NCBI GenBank assembly: GCA_903813345.2
Contig: CAIIXF020000008.1
Span: 34,932,867-34,992,866 of the forward strand
Length of the DNA: 60,000 bases
Direction: 5' to 3'
From: Owenia fusiformis
Taxonomy: Eukaryota > Annelida > Polychaeta > Sabellida > Oweniidae
The position numbers were made by a program, and so were the translations under genes. The notes under the pieces are model-generated. The model worked only from the letters and a program-made list of their open reading frames with translations. It was not told the DNA's origin and ran no database searches. Numbering within the stretch: the stretch's first letter is position 1; the number at the start of each line of letters is the position of its first letter. Below, piece after piece: positions 42,301 to 54,300 of the stretch.

Positions 42301-45300
42301 AATATCATCGTGTCGCTATATTGTACCATTAAAAAGAAATAAAAGAAATGGTACATTTTGGAGTATGATACTCAGACGCCGTTTTCAATAGCTTTTACTC
42401 TTAGCGTTGTTGGACTTCAAACAGAAGTTAAAGTTACCCGCAAATGATATATTCATTGCATGGAGTCAGTAATTTTCTTTGATATAGCAAAACATATGAG
42501 TAAAAAAATAAATTGTGAGGATTTCCTAGTGTTTCTATGCAAAATAGCACGCTCCGTCACAGCGGACAAATTTTTCGATACCAGCCTGTGTGTAAACATG
42601 AAATAAAACAATATGTAAACATGAAATGTTATCCTCACCTCTGAAATGGTAGTTGCCATATCCTTGATGTTCTAGTATTAGCCTATATATATGTAAACAT
42701 GAAATAATAAAAAATGTAAACATGAAACTCTTACCTCTTCAATAATATTCTCATTGTGTTTTGCAATAGTTGCCAAATGTTCATCATCAGTAGCAAAGAT
42801 CTTCCAGCTACCCATGCCTTGCTTTGTCTTCACACGTGTTCTCCATTTCATAATTTGAGTTATTGTTCCAAAGTTCACTTTAGGACCTGCAAATATTCAA
42901 CTATCCCTGTATTGTTTTCATTATACGAGGATTGATCATAAAGTTCTGATAATATCTCTCTTTATTTCCAACACTGTATGTTCTAATAAAACAGTCAAAA
43001 ACAATCAAAGACAATCTGGTGTCAGACTCACTCATTGTTCAAGGAAAGGGAACATAAATTGTTCAGTTGATTGTGAGATGCCCCATTGTCTTGTAGACCA
43101 TTGAAAATCTGGTGTCAGACGCACTCATTGTGCACTCATAACTTAGGTTTGTGGTTAGTTGTTCAAGGAAAGGGAACATAAATTGTTCAGTTGATTGTGT
43201 GATGCCCCAGTGTCTAGTAGACCATAGAAAATCTGGTGTCAGACACACTCATTGTGCACTCATAACCCGGGTCTGTAGGAAATGGAATATAAATTGTAAA
43301 GTTGATTGTGTGGAACTCTTGTTACACCTGGGGTTGGCTTATTCAACAATTTCAATACATAAAATTTGAATTTCTATAATGTAAGTGGAACACCTCGCAA
43401 GTGGAACACTTTTTCAAAGTCCCGTTTTAAAAACCTATTGATTTAATGTTAATTGAACCTCTGTAAGTGGAACACCTCCAAACTTGAACAGTGAACACCC
43501 CATATTGAAAATTTAACCTGCTAAGTGGAACAGTCAATTTCCATAAACTTTAATATTGACACATGTATTAAACAGAATTAATCTCCTACAGTGATATATG
43601 GGTATGAAAACAGGTAATAATGTGATAATGGTAAATACGGATGCGACCACTAATTAGTTTGATAATCAGCAAATTAGCATTTCATAAGATTATCATTCAG
43701 AAAATTGGATTAACCTCCTGTAGAGATGGACATGTGATGCTATCACTAATTGATACCCCTTGCTGTTTGTTTCAAACTTGATAAGTACGATTAAGAATGT
43801 CAGTTAAAAATAATTGTATTATTAGCAGTAGGAACAAGTCTTTAAAACTTAATTGAAAAATCTTTGTACCTGAGACTGGCAGAATGAGGAGGATTTAGAA
43901 TGTCAGAAAACATTTTTGAAAGAATGAGTAAGATTATGAATGTCAGATACCTATTTGAGTAAAACAAAAGGATTATTAATAATATATGCCTGCTCTGCAA
44001 TGAAGGGTGAGAATCATATTTACAGTGATATATATAAATCCTATATTTTATCATGTATATTCTTAAAATCCCTGCGAACCCAAAACCTCCGTAAGCGGAA
44101 CACCTCCTAAGTGGAACGCTTTTTGGCAGAACGGAGGGTGTTCCACTTACACAGGTTCTACTGTATATGAATGTATATGAAACCCAAAGCACTCAAATAA
44201 AATTGCTCATGATGACATACAAAGCCAATACAAAAGGAGATCTTAACAGTTTTATGGGACTCGGAAGTATAGCAAGTATAAACTGCACAATATAGCTCAA
44301 GAATGTGTGAGAGTGAGAAAACAGTGATCGGTTCACTTAAGGTGAAACATACTGTCATTAAAGGATGTGCAATTACACCATTCTTTGATTGGCAAACCAT
44401 CAGACACCTGGAGAATCTGCCAATAAGGAAGGACGACATACTCGTAGCTTCATATCCTAGATCTGGTGAGTACCAAGTACAAAGCGTTCCCTTATAAAAA
44501 AAACTCAATCTTGAAAGTCCAAATTCAAATGGTTTAATTACGAGTTATTTAAGCATTGTTTCAGCATTTTGGATCAAAGGAAAAATCAGTGCAATCATTA
44601 TTGATTGGGATAACATTCTATGGATGATTGGACACATGTCATTGCTTCAGGTCAGGTTTTAAAATGCCTGCATTACATCTCAAATGTTGCCCTATGTTCT
44701 TTTCAACAAATGATAATAATGTTATTAAAATCTTATTAATAATGACTTTAATGAATACAATGTAATTAAATAAATAAGGATCCTTAAATCTAGATTATAT
44801 ATGCATATATAATGGCAAGTTTAATAAATCTAAATCACTCAATGAATTGAACTGAAAAACAAAATCATGGGAAAAATGGCACAAACTTTTTTTCTTTTTT
44901 ATAAGTGCAAAAAGCAATCATTCAGGTTTTGAGATTTCCATCATCTATATCCACTACTCGCCTATACACCAACACGGGGATCAAAATGTTTTCCAGGTTT
45001 AAGTTAAAGTCAGTGACACCCATTTTTTATACCTGATTATGAAGAAGAATGATGTTAGGAAGATTTTTAAAACAATCATAAGCAAAAATACACACTTTTT
45101 GTAAAGTAATTTTAAGGCCAATGTAGATACAATCACGTTAAGCTTTAGTTTTTCTGAGGAAATTAATATTTCACCAAAGGTGCATTGACTTAACATGGAG
45201 ATACAATTGACATAACATGGAGATACAATTGATTTAATATGGAGATACAATTGATTTAACATGGAGATGCAATTGATTTAATATGGAGATACAATTGATT

Positions 45301-48300
45301 TAACATGGAGATACAACTGACTTAACATGGAGATACAATTGACTTAACATGGAGATACAACTGACTTAACATGGAGATACAATTGACTTAAAAGCTGCAT
45401 ATCATCATGTATGTATCATCATTATCTCAGAAGAGTCTCAACAACTCGATCAATGTAGGAGAGAATTGCTAGTGAATCCATTTTCAAAAGTAAGAATAGG
45501 GTTCTTAAACAGGACATTGGGCTTGCTTTTTAGAACTTTTTGCTGACTTAATATAAATAGTTTTACTGCAGTACTGAGATTGAGTTTTACTTGGCTGGCT
45601 TGACTTGGGTTGAGATGACCCAAAGTGTCACAAACTTGATTTGGCTGTGTGCATTTCATTTGAATATTTCTTAATGACATATAGAATACTACATGTAATG
45701 GCTTTAAACACAAGCATTTTCAATAGTTTTTTGTGTGATACAGAATCGACTGAGTGAAAAGTAGATGAACGGCACACAAATGACAAATAGACATATCAAA
45801 AGGACCAAAATGAAAAAGCAAGATATCCATTGTCAAGGGATGACATTGCCTAATTTGGTCAATGCCTAGAAGTATGTCATTTTTACAAGACATTTCAAGA
45901 TTTCCATGGTATTTTTTACTCAAAAGCTGCTTAATGGCAGATAAATGACCCAGCACATGCAATTACAATGTAAATCATGTATATGTACAAAATTTGTTAG
46001 AACGCTATTACTGAAAAAGCTGCGAATGTTCATCACTTAAAATTATCGTTTTTCCAATACTTAACTTTTTTTATGAGGAAGGCTTGTAATAATAATCCTG
46101 GATTGTCTAAATACCAATCAAAATATTTTACTTAATTTTTGCTTAATTAGCAATTCTTTCTTTACTTTCATTTTTAAAAATTGATAAAAATAGCTCCTAT
46201 TTTCTCCTTGTCATCTTACCCTTCTTATAAATATGAATGGGGCCATACACAACAAATAGACAGTGCAGTAGATGGTTGATTATTATCAAATTTTTCTGGA
46301 AGGGGAATTTTTAAAAAGGGAGTTGCAAAAACCCCTAAACCCCCGGTGGTTGAGGCATTATGAAAAATATATATCTACAGTATTATGAAATTGATCACTA
46401 TATATGAAATATTCTTTTTGTTTAAAATGAAAGAAAAGAATTCTATTTGCAGATCTAAAATACAAGTAATAAGATACAATATACTTTCAGTTTTTTATGA
46501 ATGAGTCAGTTTAACCAAGACAGTTCAAAAACTGACATCGTCTTATACTTTGTATTGATTCTTTTTATAGTAAAGCTTGATAAACTGACACAAGGATGCT
46601 TTGACATCTTCAGATATATTTTATAGATATATATTGAAAAGAACGATCCACATTTAAACATTCTTTGAATAGCTCCATTCAAAACTCTTTTGAAACTCTT
46701 ATAATATGTTTCATCAAAAGTGTCTATTTGCTGCGATGTATTTGTTATGATAGTACGAGAACTATGTTAACTTTATTTAATTTCATAAAATTTGCCAATT
46801 TTTCCTATCAAGGGTAGTGCTCACATCATTGCTGTAGAATTGTTGAATTAAAGTTTTTGCCATTTTCCATATTTTGCTTTCTTGAAATACAATATCTGAT
46901 GTTTTAATTGTTAGTGTAGTAAGGTTACATCCATAATATATAAATAAAACTCAATTTATGTAAATTGGATAAATATTGCAATTATTTGAGCAACATTATT
47001 TATTTCAATATGACTGTCCCTGAAAATGATTTGTACAGAATGAACCAAAGGCTTCACCAGGCAGTCTCAATGTCCAATAACGGAACAATAACAATTTTTT
47101 AAGGGCCTTGAGATTTCTGGCAACCTCATTATTACACCTCAAAGCTATGCTGTTTTGTGTATTACCAATGTTGGTCTTTGTGTTTTCAATAAGGCACACA
47201 TTGGGTAGCTGAGCTGGTGGACATAGTTAGAAATGAGGGCAATACTGAGGCCCTCAGCAGCCTTATCCATAGCAGAGCACACTTCCTGGAGCTCTCAGAC
47301 AAAGGTAACATACAGTAAAACTGGCCAAACACCACTCTAATCTAAACACCTCTAGTGTGAATACTTTTTCTTGGTCCCTAATATGTTATCTCTCACTGAC
47401 TTGCATATTTTGAAACCTTGAAACGTGAACACCTGCTAATCTGAGTACTTTTGGCCCGTCCCAATGGTGTTTGGATTTGACAGGTTTTACTGACTGGGAA
47501 TTTTTAATCTGACCCATACTTATTTAAATGTGACAACTCTCCTCTCTGACCCAAAATCATGGGCAACTTTTACCAAAAAGTGGCATATTATTGAAAAAGC
47601 CCAAAATAAGAGCCATTTTGGAAACCCTTGTCCAGAATGTCTAAAAGTGACCATTTTGTAAAATTGGAAATTTCCCGCCATATACAAATGTGCTGTTCTG
47701 TATAGTGTAAACACATCTCTTCTGCTGTACTTACCAAACCTGTTCCTTTTAAATAATTCAGTAATTATGATTGGCCATAGAAGGTTTAATAAAATGGGTT
47801 ACATCTTCCAATTTTTCCTGGATCTTTTGCACCCCTTGAATATTCTATTTCAGTGACAAATGGAGAGATAAATGTTTTTGAAGATGAGTCAGATGGGAGT
47901 AGATTCATTGAGTTAGGAAATAAGCCATCTCCTAGGTTACTAGTCTCTCATTTGCCTGCTGACTTCATGCCTAGTGACATCACAGGAGGACATACTAAGG
48001 TACAGATATGGGAGCCCCAAAAAAGGAGAAATCAAAATCTTTCTCAATTAGAAAATTTGCTCTATAATATCCATTGCTCTATGATTTCCATTGCTCTATG
48101 ATATCCATTGCTCTATGATTTCCATTGCTCTATGATATCCATTGCTCTATGAATTCCATTGCTCTATGATTTCCATTGCTCTATGATTTCCATTGCTCTA
48201 TGATATCCATTGCTCTATGATTTCCATTGCTCTATGATATCCATTGCTCTATGATGGCCATTGCTCTATGATTTCCATTGCTCTATGATATCCATTGCTC

Positions 48301-51300
48301 TATGATGGCCATTGCTCTATGATTTCCATTGCTCTATGATTTCCATTGCTCTATGATATCCATTGCTCTATGATTTCCAAGGCTCTATGATATTCATTGC
48401 TCTATGATATCCATTGCTCTATGATTTCCATTGCTCTATGATTTCCATTGCTCTATGATACCCATTGCTCTATGATTTCCATTGCTCTATGATTTCCATT
48501 GCTCTATGATTTCCATTGCTCTATGATTTCCATTTCCATTGCTCTATGATTTCCATTGCTCTATGATTTCCATTGCTTTATGATATCCATTGCTCTATGA
48601 TTTCCATTGCTCTATGATTTCCATTTCCATTGCTCTATGATATCCATTGCTCTATGATATCCATTGCTCTATGATTTCCATTGCTCTATGATTTCCATTT
48701 CCATTGCTCTATGATTTCCATTGCTCTATGATTTCCATTTCCATTGCTCTAGGATTTCCATTGCTCTATGATATCCATTGCTCTATGATATCCATTGCTC
48801 TATGATTTCCATTGCTTTATGATACCCATTGCTCTATGATATCCATTGCTCTATGATTTCCATTGCTCTATGATTTCCATTGCTCTATCAAATGGCATTG
48901 CTTACAAAAATTTATTCTCTGATATTTGGAAAGTGTAATAATTTTCAGTAGGTAAACTCCAGAGACTAAAGAACTCATTTCTCATCAGAGTTGCCTTTTT
49001 TATTAAAACAACAAAATTTCAAATATTTTAACTGACAATATATTCCCACAAACTACCTTAAGAATATTGTTTTGTAAAAATATAAGATGAAAGAATGTTT
49101 ATCTGATTCAGGTGGTCCTCGTACTGCGGAATCTTAAGTCAGTAATCGTGAGTTATCATTTCATGCTTGAGAGCTTTGGTGATGTTTTTAATGAACCATC
49201 TACAATTGACAAAGTGATGAAATCAATGATGCGTGACGATGGTGAACAAAGTATGTAAAGTATAACATTTCTATGTATGTTTAATAGTTACTTGAATGCT
49301 GCTTGAGTTGTTAATTTTTTAATGGAGTCAGTAATCGTGAGTAACCTTTTCATGCTTGAAATTGTTTTTAATGAACCCTCTAGATCTACAATTGACATAC
49401 TCAATGATGCGTAACAATGGTGAATAAAGTATATATGTTTGTTTTATAATTTGTTGATGGAAAAGACAAAGATTATGCAAAAACAAGCATGCACAAGGCA
49501 TTAACATGACCAAATGTCACCACCTAATTGCTCACAATATTATGAGTTCAATCTTAAGTCAGATTTGAACTGTTGAGAACTTGTAGATGATTTTGATGAA
49601 AAAAAAAATTTGGTCAATTTGAAGCAAGTTGAAAAAAGACATTTTGACCCTGAGAAGGTCATTGAGGTCAAATCTCAAATCTAAAGTCAGATTTGAACTT
49701 CTGATAACTTGTACATGATTTTATTATTGGAAGTTGTAAGAATTTACAGACGCTGATTGCCAACCACCAACCGCCGTAAAAAATGGAGACCATAACAATA
49801 TGTCACCACTTTTTGGTGGTGACATAAAAACCTGTATTCGATCTGGCTAAAGGACATGCTTTTGCCTTCGTAAATATCATATCATTCTTCAGAATAAAAT
49901 CCATATACTTTCCCCCATTCAAAAACCTCTGTTTATTTAGCTATTCTAGGGACATGGTACAACCATATAAAGTCTTGGTTAGACATCAGAGAGAAGCTCA
50001 AGGATAAATTGCTTGTGATTTACTATGAAGATCTAGTAAAGGTATTTGGTTTAACTTAATATTGCCTTTTTGTTGAGGTAGGACCAGGACAGCGTTTAAA
50101 ATTATAATTATGATCAATTGTAAATTACATTAATTGTAAATTACATTAATTGCAAATTACATTAAATTGTAAATTACATCATTGAAGTTTTTTATGGTAA
50201 CGGTTGTTATTTGTCTCAATAATTGTTACATCATTGAAGTTTTCTATAGTAACAGTTGCTATTTGTCTCATTGTTATGCAATAATTAATTATTTCAGTTT
50301 GATTCAGTTTGATTTCAGTTTGATGGACATCCTACGAAACGTCAAAAGAAAAATAAATATCTCTGAGAAAGAAAATCAACAACTATGTTAATAGTATAAT
50401 TATGATATAAAAGTAACACCTAGGCCCCACCTTAGGAAACCCCAATATCCTTCCAAATGAATATTTTTCATCATAGTTTCATTACTGATGTATTACATAC
50501 ATACATTCTCAGGGCAACTCTATTTTAATGAAATCACACATATGTGTGTCACTTTGGTAGAAGTGAAACATGATGTCATGATGTTGCCATGGTAATAAAT
50601 GAAAGCTGACTTCACAAATCTGTATAGCTCGTCGCCTACTTTTCCATTGACTCTGAGGCAAATAATTTGCTACACGTGCGTATATAATTCTCAGGCCCAT
50701 AGCCAGCTTTTGCCAAGGGGCTTCATTTCTCAAAAATTTCAAGGGGATGTTTACATTTGACAATTTTGGCAGAAAATCTGCATGATCTTGAAAGGACCAC
50801 CCCCCCTGGCTACAGACCTGAGACCTGTCTATACTAAATATAACTCATTTCAGAATATGCCTGATGCTATCAAATCAATGGCTGCATTTTTGGGGAAAAG
50901 TTTTACAGATGATGAAATAGCTAAGATAGCTGAGCACCTGCAGTTCAAATGCATGAAGAACAATGCAGCAGTTGGAAATGCATTTGGAGATTTGGTTAAA
51001 ACAATGAACAGAGACCCAGAGGAACAGGTCATTCCACATATGAGGAAAGGTAATGACATACATGTATTATTGAAAAATAAAATTTATGATTTGGCATATT
51101 TTTATGAGGAGGGGCAATTTGTAATGAGAAAATATAATTTATGACTTGGCATATAAATTATTATGAATAAAAGGAAATCTATAATAGGGTAAGCTCTGGG
51201 GATAGGTTATCCTTCACCTATGAATATATAAGAGGGGAAACAGGCCCGTAGCCAGAATTTACCAAGGGGGTTCACTTTTCCAAAAAATTCTAGGGGGGGG

Positions 51301-54300
51301 GTTCACTTTGGTAAATTTGGCCAAAAATCACTCAAAAAATAGTCAGAATGGTGAAAAACTGCCGAAACCCCCGAACCCCTCCTGGCTACAGCCTGAGAAA
51401 ACCACCAAAACCACCAAAAATGGAGGTTATTTTTGATTGGTCTAATAAAATATGTACATGTGCACAAAACTCTTAATAATAAACTAAACAAAAACTAAAC
51501 AAAAATCTAAAAAAATCAAACATTTTTATGATTTCGATTTCACATCATGATCAAGGAAGCTAAGATTTACCAATTGACATGGTATGTTTTTTTCAGGGAC
51601 CATAGATGACTGGAAGAACCATATGACTGTAGCTCAAAGTGAGGCTGTTGATGTTTATTACAAAGACAAACTAGAAACACTTGGACTAAAGTTTCAGTAT
51701 GAATAAACAGTAACAGAAAGCCTGGTAGTTTCAGCCATATGACTAGCCTAGAGTGAGAATGTAGATGCTTATTACAAAGACAAACTCGAATCACTTGGAC
51801 TGAAGTTTCAGTATGAATAAATGGTCACAGAAAGCCTGATAGTTTCACCCTTATGACTGTAGAGTGAGAATGTAGATGCTTATTACAAAGACAAACTAGA
51901 ATCACTTGGACTGAAGTTTCAGTATGAATAAATGGTCACAGAAAGCCTGATAGTTTCACCCTTATGACTGTAGAGTGAGAATGTAGATGCTTATTACAAA
52001 GACAAACTAGAATCACTTGGACTGAAGTTTCAGTATGAATAAATGGTCACAGAAAGCCTGATAGTTTCACCCTTATGACTGTAGAGTGAGAATGTAGATG
52101 CTTATAACAAAGACAAACTAGAATCACTTGGACTGAAGTTTCAGTATGAATAAATGGTCACAGAAAGCCTGATAGTTTCACCCTTATGACTGTAGAGTGA
52201 GAATGTAGATGCTTATAACAAAGACAAACTTAGATCACTTGGTCTCAAGTTTCAATTCAAATAAACATTTCAAATATCATACTGTGTAACTCATTATTAC
52301 CATGGCAATCTCCTCATTTGGAATTGCAACAAAAATGTATCCATTCAAAGAATTGGTAATGAACTGGTAATCTCAAGCATGAGAGAGCACATTCACACAT
52401 TTAAAGGTTCTTTGTAAGATGTGTTGTTTTGCTTTCATAGTATTTGATATATTTATCTTATTTTAGATTTGGTCAATCAAATAAACTCACAATTTGTAGA
52501 AATGCCATTCTTATTCTATTGAGCGTAATAAAATAGAATAATCATGTCAGACTTCTTTTTACATGATCTTACCTTTTTTTGAACTGGAACCTCTGGAGCC
52601 CTTACTTGTTCTTGTTACGCCAGACTAAAATATAAAATTAGCAAATACTTCTATACATCTAGAATAAGATTGGGGCTTTTTGCTCATTTTTGTATTTTTC
52701 ATTGAGAGGAGAGTGAATGATACAACTAAAAGTGTGTTTCTGACTTTTTTACTGAAGGCTCATTATGTTGTTCTTATGAGGTGTCAGGAATGACAGATGA
52801 CATTTTCATATATAAATCGAAAATTTAGTTTCAAGATTTTCAGAATTTTGTAAATTGATATGCAAAGATCAAAACTCAAAATGTTTCTGAGAACTGGGCC
52901 TGAATGACAAAAGGTAAACTACTTATTTACCAACCAACTATTAATTCACATTTGTCTACTCTTTAATCTCTTGAAAGCCCATGGTTATGTCTGTTTATAT
53001 TTTCATTTTGTCAACTTTCTATAACATTGAGGAATAATTAAAAAGGGCTCAAAGTTATCAAACCTTTAGGAAGGGTTGTAACTGTATGCTTTTTTTTACA
53101 TTGACAATCCCTTATTTATGGTTTAACTTCAATTATACACACCAGAAGCGACTTTCCTCCAAGTTTGGTGACTCCCGTTTTGGTACTAATGACACTCTCA
53201 GCCTTGCCAATAGTGGGAGCCACTGTCCTCGACGCAGATTCTATGAGTGATGTTACAGATTCTTTCTCCCTGAAAAAAAAATTTATATTACATATAGTTT
53301 TTGTAATCTGAACAAGCTCGAATGAGGTTCTAGCTGTTTACTTTAAACACAAACGTGTACTAAAGTACATGTATGGTCTCTGATATACATTAAATTATGG
53401 TCTCTGACTTTTATAAAATGATAAAATAAAATGACTTTTTCCAATGTACATAAAATGATTGTATGGTTTCTGATATACATAAAATGATGGTCTCTTGACT
53501 TTTATAAAATGATAAAATAAAATTACTGTTTCCAATGTACATAAAATGATTGTCTTTGATTCACATAAAATGATTGTCTTTGATTCACATAAAATGATTG
53601 TCTTTGATTCACATAAAATGATTTTCTTTGATTCACATAAAATGATTGTCTTTGATTCACATAAAATGATAGTACCTGACTTACATAAAATGTTCATCTA
53701 AGACTTACATAAAATGTTCTTCTTTGACATAATTACATATACATCTTTGACTTATGAGACATAAAATGACTGCTTGTGATGCACATACAATAATTTCTGA
53801 CATACATAAAATGATTATCTTTGACTTACATAAAATGATGGTCTCTGAATGCGACATCATCTGACACTTCCGCAACCTCAAGTGCGGGATCATCAGCCTT
53901 ACACATACTGTAGCGGCCTTTACTAGAGGCTTGGAAGCACTCTACAGGAATCAGCGACTCCTCTGCTATTAAATTTTGCAATTGGTTATAGCTGTGCGAC
54001 TCAGCTGAAACATATATTCAAAAAATATTTAGAGATGTTGATAATCTGATTTTTTTCTATAATACATTTTTTGATTTTCCGCCAAAAATGTAACATGTAA
54101 AATTTCAAATAATATTTGACCAACTCACCACAACATTTTGACTGAATTAACAATCAAATTGTTAAATTAGAAATAATTCTTTGATACACACTCCCCTCCA
54201 GAGTTGACAACTCAAACATTTTTCTAAATAGCCAATATACAGGAAACAGACTTTGATAAAAAGGGTCCTCTGGTTGTCAAACTTATAGAGGGGGGTGTAG

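Larger units (their letters stand above)
39872..42591. mobile_element. 2.7-kb TIR element in intron 7 of the unknown gene
   Basis: ACACAGGCTGGTATCGAAAA (39872) and its complement ending at 42591 start inverted arms over 200 bp long (TTTGTCCGCTGTGACGGAGC). GTA lies on both sides. The arms continue inward with AAACATATGTAAATAT-type sequence to about 40440 and 42020. The interior carries two nested elements. No transposase frame is visible. Confidence 0.8.
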
